From NCBI GenBank assembly GCA_020436025.1, contig JAGQYP010000005.1, positions 45,478 through 102,579 of the forward strand: a stretch of 57,102 bases of DNA, read 5' to 3'. A program made the translations under genes and the position numbers. The notes under the pieces were generated by a model. It did no database searches, was not told the DNA's origin, and saw only the letters and a program-made list of their open reading frames with translations. Origin of the DNA: Crocinitomicaceae bacterium. GTDB taxonomy: Bacteria > Bacteroidota > Bacteroidia > Flavobacteriales_D > Crocinitomicaceae. The first letter of the stretch is position 1; the number at the start of each line of letters is the position of its first letter. Positions 35,353-44,378 of the stretch are shown piece after piece.

Positions 35353-36419
35353 TGAAAAAAATATTCCTATATAGCCTGATTGCATTGAGCTTTGCATGTA
35401 CCAAATTAGTGGATATGCCGATTACAAACGGACCACAATTTGAGACGGCAATGATTATTACCAGAAACAATGTAACGGATACAATTCAAATTGCAGCTGG
35501 AGAAGAAGATGCCTATTACAATGCTTATACCGAGACTAGAAATGGAGTAAAGGTATTTGTTGGAGAGTTTGTATTTGAATCGGGAACCAAGAAATTGAAA
35601 TTTGAATATTTCGATCATTCCAAACCTTATGAATTTAGTGATGGAATTACTTTTTTCAATAACGAGACTGATTTTGCTGATTTTTCATCTCCTTTTATTG
35701 GGTATTTGAATTTTGACAGTTCCAGTGTTGTGGGACAAAATATTTCTAATATTGATTGGTTTGTAGATGGAGTGCAGTACAATCAAGCCACCCAACAAAT
35801 TACTGAGCCCGGTATTTATGATGTAGAGCTAGTTCTTGAATTTGGCGGGACTTACATCAGCAAATTGAAAAATAAGGTTTATTTAGGTTTTGAAAATCCT
35901 TGTTGGGGTTACTTTACAAGCAATCCTTTAGGTGGAGGAGAATTTGAATTTCATTCCGTTGTTCAGAATTCAACCGCAAATGTTGAATGGATTTTGAATG
36001 ATACAGAGGTATATCAGCAAAATGATTTAATTGTAAGTTTAGGAAGTGGAGTACATAAAGTGCAGATGCATGTTACAGATGGGGAAGGACATGAGTACTT
36101 TAGAGAACGAAATATTGGTTTTAACGGAAATCACTACGTAGAAGCGTTCAATTTTGTAAAACTGAATTCCAAGGATCTTCACAATACCTTAATTGTTTCA
36201 TATGAAGAAGATGGGGTTGTGTATTCTAGCAAACATCTGGTTCAGCAAAATCCATTGTTAAATATTGGAACTGAAAAGCATATCATGGAAACGGCATCTG
36301 ACATCGTAGTCAATTATCCTATCGAAATGGAATTCCAGATGCTGGATCCTACCAATCCAACGACTTCTTTTACTACTGTTAGTCTTACAGGTAAGATTGG
36401 TTTTCAGGTAGAGAAATAG
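35352..36419 (+). CDS. Lipoprotein of the ECF sigma cassette
   Basis: 355 residues. Signal peptide MKKIFLYSLIALSFAC with the lipobox SFAC (Cys16). The mature protein is beta-rich; one or more immunoglobulin/PKD-like modules are likely (for example IDWFVDGVQYNQATQQITEPGIYDVELVLEF-type strand pattern around 135-175). No enzyme motif. It starts on the last base of the preceding stop, so the three genes are a coupled operon. It may be an envelope sensor or ligand partner of the barrel protein (inference). Confidence 0.78.
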   Translation: MKKIFLYSLIALSFACTKLVDMPITNGPQFETAMIITRNNVTDTIQIAAGEEDAYYNAYTETRNGVKVFVGEFVFESGTKKLKFEYFDHSKPYEFSDGITFFNNETDFADFSSPFIGYLNFDSSSVVGQNISNIDWFVDGVQYNQATQQITEPGIYDVELVLEFGGTYISKLKNKVYLGFENPCWGYFTSNPLGGGEFEFHSVVQNSTANVEWILNDTEVYQQNDLIVSLGSGVHKVQMHVTDGEGHEYFRERNIGFNGNHYVEAFNFVKLNSKDLHNTLIVSYEEDGVVYSSKHLVQQNPLLNIGTEKHIMETASDIVVNYPIEMEFQMLDPTNPTTSFTTVSLTGKIGFQVEK

Positions 36420-36485
36420 GCTTTGAAAATTATCAATGATTAATTATCAACTATCAACTTTTTAGGGGGAAGGAACTAATCGATT

Positions 36486-36821
36486 ATGGCATCATTCATC
36501 GAATTTGAAGAAATAGCATTATCGTTTCCAGAAGTTAGTGTCGAACCACATTTTGAAAAGATATCTTTTCGTGTAAAAAAGAAAATTTTTGCGACTTATG
36601 ATGAAAAGAATCATAGAGTGACCGTAAAATTGTCTGTTTCTGATCAGGAATTATATTCTTTAACGGGACCTTCTGTCTATCCGGTGGATAATAATTGGGG
36701 AAAACAGGGATGGACTTTTATTGAATTGGGAGAAATAGATCGGGAACTACTCAAAAAAGTACTTACTTCCTCTTTTTGTGAAGTAGCTCCCAAAACTCTT
36801 TCTGATCTAATCAAGAATTAA
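36486..36821 (+). CDS. YjbR/MmcQ-like protein
   Basis: 111 residues. MmcQ/YjbR-like fold: FPEVSVEPHFEKISFRVKKKIFATY, HRVTVKLSVSDQELYSL and the C-terminal WTFIELGEIDRELLKKVLTSS. The family binds DNA in some reports, but its role is poorly defined. Its stop codon overlaps the protease gene stop (convergent; shared palindrome GAATTAATTAATTC, 36815-36828). Confidence 0.85.
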   Translation: MASFIEFEEIALSFPEVSVEPHFEKISFRVKKKIFATYDEKNHRVTVKLSVSDQELYSLTGPSVYPVDNNWGKQGWTFIELGEIDRELLKKVLTSSFCEVAPKTLSDLIKN

Positions 36822-37897
36822 TTAATTCTCATTTCCATGCCGTAATGATCGGCCAAATAATTATCGTATTTATCTGCCAGAGTAAATAATTCACCTAAGA
36901 TTTCTTTACCAGAAGCTTCTCTTAGATCTTCATCAAAAATGATGGTACTCAACATCACATTTTGACCATTAATACTGAAATTGATTTGATCCAAATGGAA
37001 GTTTTCTTGAAGCAAATATTGATAGAATCCCTGGAGGTTTTCCTTTGGAAGCGTACCTAAAACAGCATCCGCATAAATAAATCGATCTTTGTTGTTGTAA
37101 TCGATTTTAGTTAAGGAACTACCTTCTTCAATGTCCCATCCAAATTGACCTACTCTCGCAAGTTTTACGTCCTTTCCTAATCCAGATAAAATATTCTCCA
37201 CTGTAGATTGAATTTTACCCGGAACAAAATCTTTGAAAATGAATTCATCATCCAAAAATTTATTTCCGCAATTAGGGCAATAGCCGTCCACTGCTTCTTC
37301 TTTCAGGATTACTTTGGTACAACTCGTACATTTTGCACTTCGCGCTGGGTGTCTGCTTTCATATTCACTTATGATTTCAATCAGTCTACCCGATGGTAAG
37401 GCAAATCCAAGACTTTCCCCATCTCTGAAAATAAAGGTATTGACACCGACGATTTCTCCTGCCTCATTAATTAATGGTCCACCACTATTTCCAGGATTAA
37501 TGGCCGCATCAACTTGGATATAATCCACATTATTGAAATTTCTTGCTTCCTTGCTCACAATACCTTGAGTCGCGGTAAATTCTAATCCAAGGGGATGACC
37601 AATGGCAATGATTCTTTCCCCTGCTTCAACACCTCTTTCTGAAAGACGAATTTCAGTTACTGAAACGGGTTCATTTAGTCTTAAAAAGGCAATGTCATTT
37701 AGTGAATCTGTATAAATAACTTCCAACATTTGCTTTGGAAAGGAATCTCCTTTAACTGCCACTTCATTGGCACCGTGAATTACGTGTCGGTTGGTTACTA
37801 CCACACCTTTATCACCCAAAATAAAGCCTGTACCAGATCCATAAGGCGTATTAATTTGCACTATCTGGCTTTTGTATTTTGCTATAATATCTTTCAT
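36818..37897 (-). CDS. Cytoplasmic HtrA-like serine protease with zinc ribbon and YbjN/type III chaperone-like domain
   Basis: 359 residues with no signal peptide or membrane segment, unlike periplasmic HtrA/DegP. The trypsin-like domain (about 5-180) has the full triad: His38 (TNRHVI), Asp68 (LNDIAF) and Ser138 (NPGNSGGP). A zinc ribbon follows (Cys190-Cys193, Cys207-Cys210), then a C-terminal domain (about 225-357) with the YbjN/CesT-like pattern GFYQYLLQENFHLDQINFSI ... EILGELFTLADKYDNYL. No PDZ domain is present. The upstream neighbour carries the same C-terminal-type domain, 9 bases away, so they form a two-gene unit. Confidence 0.85.
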   Translation of the reverse strand: MKDIIAKYKSQIVQINTPYGSGTGFILGDKGVVVTNRHVIHGANEVAVKGDSFPKQMLEVIYTDSLNDIAFLRLNEPVSVTEIRLSERGVEAGERIIAIGHPLGLEFTATQGIVSKEARNFNNVDYIQVDAAINPGNSGGPLINEAGEIVGVNTFIFRDGESLGFALPSGRLIEIISEYESRHPARSAKCTSCTKVILKEEAVDGYCPNCGNKFLDDEFIFKDFVPGKIQSTVENILSGLGKDVKLARVGQFGWDIEEGSSLTKIDYNNKDRFIYADAVLGTLPKENLQGFYQYLLQENFHLDQINFSINGQNVMLSTIIFDEDLREASGKEILGELFTLADKYDNYLADHYGMEMRIN

Positions 37898-37906
37898 GTC
37901 AATGTT

Positions 37907-39286
37907 TTATTTGGAATAATTTAAATAGTCAGCTTCCTTCATTAACGAAGTGTAAAACTGTGTGAGGTCGCCATAATTAATATTTTCAACTCGTAAATCT
38001 ATATTTGGGAATTCTTTTTTGGCTTCCTTGATAATATAACTGATTCTCTTATTGATATTCGCACTATTTAACTGATCTCCATTGATATATTGATTGTCAA
38101 TTCCCATTTCCTTGTAAAAATCAGGATTGAAGATTTCCATCAACATGTCCCAAAGATGCATCGTCGGATAATGCATTCCATAGTTAAAAAATGCATAAGC
38201 AACGGAATATTCGAATATACTCTTGATGAATACAGGGTAATTGTTGTTGATGTACCAATCGGCTTTTTTCATTTCGTCAAACATCATGTCCATCACGGGT
38301 TTGTGGTCGGATGGATTAATCAAGGCAAAAGTAGAGATGGTTTCATAAAGCCCTTCTCTCTTTTTCGCTTCGTCCCAGTTCAAGATATCATTGAATTCAG
38401 CGATGATTTTTTCATTTCTTTGCTGAGTCGTTTCGTTGTTTTGGGCAAAAAACATGTGTTGAATTTTTTCCAAGCGATCCATCAATTGACCTTGTGGTTT
38501 CAGCAAATAATCGATTCGATAGCTTAATCTTAAAAGTAGAAAGGCAATCGCTCCACAGAAATTATCTTTATCATGTTTGCCGACTTCTTCCAAGGTATCA
38601 CGAATCCATTGGTCCAGATATTTCAGAAGTACAGCCATTTTTTCTTCACTGTAAGGAATGGTTTTGTCTTCTCCAACTTCCTTTACACTTCCGAATTCGC
38701 TAATTAATAAATCATCTTCTCGATCTGCTTTGCGGGCCATTTCTCTGAGTCCGTAATACAGCTTGTTTGGTGATGCATCCTCTATTTTTGATGAGAGTTT
38801 CATGCATACAATATTGTCTTTTAATGCAAATTTGGAATACTTCAAAGAGTAATTGGAGGACATTAATTTACGCATCACTGGAACATTGGGCGTTTCCATT
38901 AAAACGATTTCCGAAATAGCAACGAATTTATCTCCTTCGGCATGACCACTAATAACATTGGATCCTTGGACAAATTCAAATTCAATTTTGTCTCCATTTC
39001 TGGAATATTTCAGGTTCCCAATTTCCGGATCCCCGATATATTTCATCAAAATCTCAAATGAATCGAAATACCGCTTTTCGTCGAATGCTTTTACCGCATC
39101 TCCCCAATAGGCGATTTGTTCGTTGGTCTTATTTCTGTCCGTATATCTTCCAAAAGGAAAATTGGACCTTTGCAGACCGTTTATTGAAGTTGTAGTAGTT
39201 GTAGATGTCTCTGGTTTTGAAGCCGTCTGGGTATCTGACGCTCCCTCTTCGGCATTGGATCCGAAGAACTTTTTAAATATGGACAT
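37907..39286 (-). CDS. Uncharacterised partner protein with YbjN-like domain
   Basis: 459 residues, soluble, with a Ser/Thr-rich disordered N-terminus (about 12-40). Residues about 65-195 align by eye with the C-terminal domain of the adjacent protease: LMSSNYSLKYSKFALKDN ... LYYGLREMARKADREDDLLIS versus its LLQENFHLDQINFSINGQN ... FTLADKYDNYL. The C-terminal half (about 210-459) is helical with no known motif. Its stop is 9 bases before the protease start. It could be a chaperone-type adaptor or substrate of the protease (inference). Confidence 0.7.
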   Translation of the reverse strand: MSIFKKFFGSNAEEGASDTQTASKPETSTTTTTSINGLQRSNFPFGRYTDRNKTNEQIAYWGDAVKAFDEKRYFDSFEILMKYIGDPEIGNLKYSRNGDKIEFEFVQGSNVISGHAEGDKFVAISEIVLMETPNVPVMRKLMSSNYSLKYSKFALKDNIVCMKLSSKIEDASPNKLYYGLREMARKADREDDLLISEFGSVKEVGEDKTIPYSEEKMAVLLKYLDQWIRDTLEEVGKHDKDNFCGAIAFLLLRLSYRIDYLLKPQGQLMDRLEKIQHMFFAQNNETTQQRNEKIIAEFNDILNWDEAKKREGLYETISTFALINPSDHKPVMDMMFDEMKKADWYINNNYPVFIKSIFEYSVAYAFFNYGMHYPTMHLWDMLMEIFNPDFYKEMGIDNQYINGDQLNSANINKRISYIIKEAKKEFPNIDLRVENINYGDLTQFYTSLMKEADYLNYSK

Positions 39287-39462
39287 AGTTATAAATTTTT
39301 ATTCCGATAAATGTAAAAAATATTCCGAATGACCAATAAAAATATAGTTGTTTTATTGTTGATTTATAGATACTTAACCCGTTCTTAATAATTCAGAAAC
39401 AGACCCGAGAATGTGTGCTAGAATTAGATCCAGAAATCCAGATAAAGTAATTAATAGGAAAG

Positions 39463-40359
39463 TTATTCCACATATTGAGCCCCTGGTTCTTCTAATCGAT
39501 CGGCATGCGGAATTCTCCATCCGAAGATAACCTCATGAAATGTAGAAGTGATGGTGGCCGTTGCATTGCTTAAATCGTAATTAAAAGCATAAGAGAAAGT
39601 AAAATTTTTGGCTTGCAGACCAATAGGAACGACAATGTCATGACGAGTTAAGGAACCAGCGATTTGTCCCGTATTTGCTCGTTGATAGAATTCCTCGTAA
39701 TATCGATATCCCAGACCAAACCAAAAATAACCCCATATATTGATTCTGGCAGAAACGGCAGCTTTATTTCTATTATTACCAAAGCCCGTATTTACTGCAC
39801 CGTCCAAAGAAAATCTGAAGTTCTCTCCAATAGGTTTTGTGATTCCCAATAAAAGGTTGAAATAAAGGCCACTCGGGTAAACAATATTGTAGATTGGTTT
39901 TTGAACATATTGAACGTTTACACCCAGATAATAGGACTTCCCATGTACAGACAATCCAAGATCTCCGTTGAAATTTCCACTTGTCCCGCTTCCGGTTGTA
40001 TTGTTAAAACCAGTATTTAAAATTCCAACACCCAAATCCAATCCAATATTCATGTTGAAGGCATCAGAGAATTTGAAGGCATAGGCATATCCAAATTTCA
40101 GGTTAAATAAATTGTACCCATTGAGATTTTCATAATAGCCATTGAATAGTACATTATGATGATCCTTAATCTGATATTCTCCATTAATTCGTCCTGTATA
40201 GAAAGAACTGTAGGCAAAAACAGTAGAAATACTTATGGATGCTTTATTGTCAATGCACGCTAAAGCAGGATTTAAACCTGATTTTTGCTGAAAAAATAAA
40301 CTTGTCTGACCAAATGCAAGTCCACTCAAAAACAAACAAATAAAGAGAATGTGCTTCAT
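39463..40359 (-). CDS. PorP/SprF-family protein (type IX secretion)
   Basis: 298 residues. PorP/SprF outer-membrane proteins support type IX secretion of gliding adhesins and other surface proteins. Signal peptide MKHILFICLFLSGLAFG, then QKSGLNPALACI (the conserved NPA start), several glycine/aromatic beta strands and a C-terminal region around WRIPHADRLEEPGAQY. Bacteroidota genomes carry many paralogs next to large SprB-like adhesins; no such adhesin is adjacent here. Divergent from rnpB. Confidence 0.87.
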   Translation of the reverse strand: MKHILFICLFLSGLAFGQTSLFFQQKSGLNPALACIDNKASISISTVFAYSSFYTGRINGEYQIKDHHNVLFNGYYENLNGYNLFNLKFGYAYAFKFSDAFNMNIGLDLGVGILNTGFNNTTGSGTSGNFNGDLGLSVHGKSYYLGVNVQYVQKPIYNIVYPSGLYFNLLLGITKPIGENFRFSLDGAVNTGFGNNRNKAAVSARINIWGYFWFGLGYRYYEEFYQRANTGQIAGSLTRHDIVVPIGLQAKNFTFSYAFNYDLSNATATITSTFHEVIFGWRIPHADRLEEPGAQYVE

Positions 40360-40410
40360 GTTTTAAAGATATTGATTTGAATTCAATTATTTAATACCAA
40401 TTTAATGATT

Positions 40411-40418
40411 TAACTTTG
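40411..40418 (+). promoter_or_regulatory. rnpB -7 box
   Basis: TAACTTTG, perfect to TAnnTTTG, 4 bases before the predicted RNA 5' end at 40422. No good TTG lies at usual spacing. Confidence 0.55.
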
Positions 40419-40421
40419 CAC

Positions 40422-40782
40422 AGGATTTGTCTTATCGCATGCCGATTATAAAGTCGGCATGAGGAAAGTCCGGGCAGCACAGAGTATCATGCTTCCTAAC
40501 GGGAAGGCACTTTTCGGGGTGACAGACAGTGCAACAGAAAGTAGACCGTCACGCTTTGGCGTGATAAGGGTGAAAGGGTGAGGTAAGAGCTCACCGCGGG
40601 ATTGGTGACAATGCCGGCTAGGTAAACCTCATGAGCTGAAAGACCATGTAAATCCAGATTCCGAAAGGAGGAGAGTTACTCGCTCAACTTTTTAGTCTGG
40701 AAGGGTAGGTCGATTGATCTTGCTGGTGACAGCAAGGCTAGATAAATGATAAGGCACGACAGAACCCGGCTTATAGAATCCT
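40422..40782 (+). ncRNA. rnpB: RNase P RNA
   Basis: Catalytic RNA of RNase P, which removes 5' leaders from tRNA precursors. Diagnostic conserved segments are visible: GAGGAAAGTCCGGGC (40461-40475), GGTAAGAGCTCACCGCG (40582-40598) and ACAGAACCCGGCTTAT near the 3' end. The ends pair as AGGATT (40422-40427) with AATCCT (40777-40782), forming helix P1 and fixing both ends. Length 361 suits bacterial type A. A -7 box lies just upstream and a terminator follows directly. Confidence 0.95.
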
Positions 40783-40792
40783 AACGAAATTG

Positions 40793-40820
40793 AAAAGGCT
40801 GCTTTGGTGGCCTTTTTTTT
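40793..40820 (+). terminator. rnpB terminator
   Basis: Stem AAAAGGC with GCCTTTT (internal imperfect pairs) and a run of eight T at 40813-40820, directly after the RNase P RNA. Confidence 0.9.
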
Positions 40821-40947
40821 ATTCTTTGAGTCTAGATTTGAAGGTCTGATTTTCGAAAAATAGCAAGAGGATTACGAATAATAAATTACCTGAAATCATG
40901 TCCTTCGGAAATCTGGAAATCTATAGGAATCCTCCTACTTTCGAACC

Positions 40948-42048
40948 ATGTTTTTCAGACTCGCATTCATATTAGTTCTCTTTACATCCTGCAATTCTTC
41001 GTTGGATAAGGAAACGATGTTTAAGCGAATTGATCTTCCTCATCGGAAGGCGAATATTAAAATGTATGATCAACCTCAACAAATAAAACGCTCTTTTTAT
41101 TACTGGAAATCCTATGATTTTGAGTGGCAGGGGGAGCATGAGAAATTTTTAAATCAACTCAATGTTGACAAGCTCTATGTGAAGTTTTTTGAAGTAGAAC
41201 CCAGTGCAAGCTTTAAAGCCATTCCCATTGATAAAACAACCTTAAACTTGAACGGGAAATCCAAAATGGAAATTGTACCTACAGTTTATGTTCAAAATCA
41301 AGCGTTTAAGTATTATTCTCGAGAGAATGTGGCTGAACTAGCGGAAAACATTTGGTTTTTGGTTCATAAGCGTTTGGAATCCAATTTCAATAAAACCTTG
41401 GTTCGAGAGATTCAAATTGACTGTGATTGGACGAAAACTACCAAAGAGGTCTATTTTGAATTATTGAGACAAATAAAAATGAAATCTCAATTGGACGTCA
41501 GTGCCACTCTTCGCCTTTATCCCTACAAATATCCCGAAATCATGGGTGTGCCACCTGTCGATCGTGTGATGTTGATGTGCTATAATCTTACTAATCCAGT
41601 AAAAAGTAAGAGTATCAACTCTGTTTTAGATGTGGAGGAATTCGGCAAATACGTAACCGAAAAATCAAGTTATACAATCCCTATGGATTATGTCTTTCCC
41701 ATTTTTGAGTACAAATTGCTCTACCGGCAAGGTGATTTTCAAGGCATGATTTATTCTGATGATATCCAAATAGATCAGGTAGCTGAACCAGTTTCCAAGC
41801 TCTGGTATGAAGTGCAACAGGATACTGTCATTGATCGAATTTGGTTCAGGAAAGGGGATTGGATCAAATGGGAAAGAGTAGAAGAATACGAAATCCGAAA
41901 AGTCATGGATTTAGTGGAAGACAAAATGAAATTTGATTCTCTAACCACAATTTCCTTTTTCCATTTAGATGAAAGAATCATGAATAAAACATATTATGAA
42001 AATCTCGATTATTTGTATAAGTATATGGCTCCTTCTCCTTCCTACTAG
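40948..42048 (+). CDS. Lipoprotein of unknown function, TIM-barrel-like
   Basis: 366 residues. Lipobox FTSC (Cys15). The pattern of alternating strands and helices with acidic IDCDWTKTTKEVYF (about 152-165) and VMLMCYNLTNP (about 207-217) resembles glycoside-hydrolase-like barrels such as DUF3142, but the match is only by eye. It overlaps the next gene by 53 bases, so the two are probably expressed together. Substrate unknown. Confidence 0.65.
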   Translation: MFFRLAFILVLFTSCNSSLDKETMFKRIDLPHRKANIKMYDQPQQIKRSFYYWKSYDFEWQGEHEKFLNQLNVDKLYVKFFEVEPSASFKAIPIDKTTLNLNGKSKMEIVPTVYVQNQAFKYYSRENVAELAENIWFLVHKRLESNFNKTLVREIQIDCDWTKTTKEVYFELLRQIKMKSQLDVSATLRLYPYKYPEIMGVPPVDRVMLMCYNLTNPVKSKSINSVLDVEEFGKYVTEKSSYTIPMDYVFPIFEYKLLYRQGDFQGMIYSDDIQIDQVAEPVSKLWYEVQQDTVIDRIWFRKGDWIKWERVEEYEIRKVMDLVEDKMKFDSLTTISFFHLDERIMNKTYYENLDYLYKYMAPSPSY

Positions 42049-44230
42049 GATTTTTTCATGTGGGTATTATCCCTATGGAGAAGAAACCAGATTTACATTG
42101 TTTCATCCCCAAAATTTTGATTTTGACGGATTCACACCCTTTTTCTATTCAACTTATTTCTATTATGCCAACTATCAAGAAGATATCGAGAAATTACAGC
42201 CTGAAATTGCAGAGGACGACATGAAAAATGTACTCTTGTGGCAACAACTCACCGAAAAGAAAATTGGAGTCAAAACGATTTATCGAGCCTTGTATCAATC
42301 GGATTTTGATCTCACAAATGCTTCAAAAAATGAGTTTATCAAGCAACTCCATCGAGAGCAGAAAAAGGATGTTCTAAAATATATTGCTTATGTCCATAAA
42401 GCCAGTTTACTTAACACCTATCATTCGGATCCATGGGAGAAGAATGATGAAAGCGACGTTCAATTGAGAAGTGGCAGTATTCAAGAGATTCAGCAAATTT
42501 TAGAGAAAGAAAATAATCCCTTTCTGAAAAGAAGATATGCTTTTTTGGCCATGCGCTTGGCTTTTTATAATTCTCAGCATGATTTGATTGAGCATCTTTG
42601 GAAAAAGTATATAAGTCAGACAGAAAAAGACATCGTTTACTACTGGGCTATGTACTATTGGAATGTAGGAACTCCAGACAGTCAGGATAGAGATAATCGC
42701 TTTTATGAAATATTTTATCATGCCAGTGGAAAAAGACAAGTAATCCGCTCCAATTATTTGTATGGAGAAGCAAAAATTGAAGGCAAGGAAGTTACCAATC
42801 CTCTTTATGAAAAGGAATTTTTGTTTTACAAATCGATTCGAAATACTTCAAGGACTCTGGGAGAAATTAAGTTGCTACAGAAGAAATATGGAAATACAAA
42901 AGAGCTGGATTTTCTTCTTCTTCGTGAAGTAAATAAACTGGAAGACTGGTTGGTTTCCCCGAAAATCATTTTGGATCAACCTGCCATTTACAATATGGAT
43001 TCCTGCTGTTATTCTGAAGTAGCGAATATTCTCTATCCCATGGATGTTCAGTATGCCAAAGAAGTACTTCAATTTATTAAAGGAAATAAGCCCAAAAACA
43101 ATTATGTCTGGGATTTGTCTGAAGGTTATTTGAACTATCTACTTGGAAATTTTGGGACTTCAAAAGTTCAAATTCAAAGAGCATTAAAGAAGTATAAGCA
43201 TAAAAAGAAGCAGAAGCTATTGAATCAAATTCTCATTTTAAATCGAGTAGCATTGAGAGATCCTTCCATTCGATTAAATGATTTTTCCATGGATGAATTT
43301 GATTTGCAGAATAAATTTGTTCTCGCTCTAGCCAAACAGTTTGAAAAGAACAAACAAATAGTAGAAGCCATGGTGGTTTATTCTTGGATAGAATCCGTTC
43401 CGGGATATGAAGAGTATTACAATTGGATGGTTTGGAAAGGAGAGAGACCCATCAACAATTATTGGGGTGATTTTTTTACAGAATACAAGGACTATATCGA
43501 CTACATCTCAGGTCCTAAGGAGATAGAAAGGCTTATTCAACTTACCAAAAAGCACATGGATCATCCCAATTTTAAAATTTTGAAAAGAGATCTCCCATTT
43601 TTGTATGATTTACTGGGGACAAAACATCTCAGAAGAGGGCATTATAAAACGGCGCAAATCAACTTCAAAAAAGCTGGAGCAAACTATTACAATGATGATG
43701 AGAATCCGTTCAACTATTATCTGAGTGCCAATCCTTTTTATGCTGATATCAATTCCTTCCATCGAAAAACAAAAGGAGATACCCTGTCTTACACCAAAGA
43801 GCAAATCATGAAAAAGCTTTTGTTTCACTTGGAAGCCGTAAAAACAAGTAAGAAAAAATCTTATCACTATAATTTGATAGCCAATTGCTTCTTTAACATG
43901 ACTTACCATGGGAATTCTTGGATGATGAGAAGACGTGCCTGGTCGCAAGAAAAATTTCACAATGGAATGATCGATGAAAAAGAATATCATCAAGCGAATT
44001 TAGCTAAGAACTACTATTATAAAGCTTATTTGAATTCGCATCAATCTGATTCCTCTGCTTATTATTTGGCAATGGCAGGAAAGTGCGAGGACCTAAGACA
44101 GAAGGACGTTTACGACGACTATTATGATCGAACCAGATACAACAGTTATTACAAAAAAATCAAGTTGAAATACGAGGATTGGGGTGAGATCTTTTTAGGA
44201 GGATGTTATGCCTATGATCAAGCCAATTGA
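41996..44230 (+). CDS. Large secreted protein of unknown function, 744 residues
   Basis: Signal peptide MKISIICISIWLLLLPTRIFSC, then GYYPYGEETRF. The lipobox-like IFSC has an unusual Phe, so either lipoprotein or signal peptidase I processing is possible. The mature part is almost wholly helical with solenoid/TPR-like repeats (for example about 180-220, 350-390 and 540-560), rich in Tyr, Lys and Trp. No enzyme motif recognised. It overlaps the 366-residue lipoprotein gene by 53 bases, which implies a conserved pair. A bidirectional terminator follows. Confidence 0.72.
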   Translation: MKISIICISIWLLLLPTRIFSCGYYPYGEETRFTLFHPQNFDFDGFTPFFYSTYFYYANYQEDIEKLQPEIAEDDMKNVLLWQQLTEKKIGVKTIYRALYQSDFDLTNASKNEFIKQLHREQKKDVLKYIAYVHKASLLNTYHSDPWEKNDESDVQLRSGSIQEIQQILEKENNPFLKRRYAFLAMRLAFYNSQHDLIEHLWKKYISQTEKDIVYYWAMYYWNVGTPDSQDRDNRFYEIFYHASGKRQVIRSNYLYGEAKIEGKEVTNPLYEKEFLFYKSIRNTSRTLGEIKLLQKKYGNTKELDFLLLREVNKLEDWLVSPKIILDQPAIYNMDSCCYSEVANILYPMDVQYAKEVLQFIKGNKPKNNYVWDLSEGYLNYLLGNFGTSKVQIQRALKKYKHKKKQKLLNQILILNRVALRDPSIRLNDFSMDEFDLQNKFVLALAKQFEKNKQIVEAMVVYSWIESVPGYEEYYNWMVWKGERPINNYWGDFFTEYKDYIDYISGPKEIERLIQLTKKHMDHPNFKILKRDLPFLYDLLGTKHLRRGHYKTAQINFKKAGANYYNDDENPFNYYLSANPFYADINSFHRKTKGDTLSYTKEQIMKKLLFHLEAVKTSKKKSYHYNLIANCFFNMTYHGNSWMMRRRAWSQEKFHNGMIDEKEYHQANLAKNYYYKAYLNSHQSDSSAYYLAMAGKCEDLRQKDVYDDYYDRTRYNSYYKKIKLKYEDWGEIFLGGCYAYDQAN

Positions 44231-44279
44231 AGTAGGAATTACGAGTGAAGAAGTACGAATGAGGATAGATGTTTTAGCA

Positions 44280-44316
44280 AAAAAGCCACAATTTCGTAGG
44301 GAAACTGTGGCTTTTT
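44280..44316. terminator. Bidirectional terminator between the 744-residue gene and dnaJ
   Basis: AAAAAGCCACA (44280-44290) and TGTGGCTTTTT (44306-44316) pair perfectly; TTTC/GAAA extend the stem inward. A/T runs on both sides allow termination in both directions. Confidence 0.92.
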
Positions 44317-44357
44317 GAATATCATGAACTCTAGAATCTGTCTAACTGACCAACAAT

Positions 44358-44375
44358 CTAAAAGTCTAAAAGTCC
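44358..44375. repeat. CTAAAAGT direct repeat
   Basis: Two octamer copies plus CC next to the dnaJ stop; the same family as the tracts at 8740 and 22300. Confidence 0.5.
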
Positions 44376-44378
44376 ATT

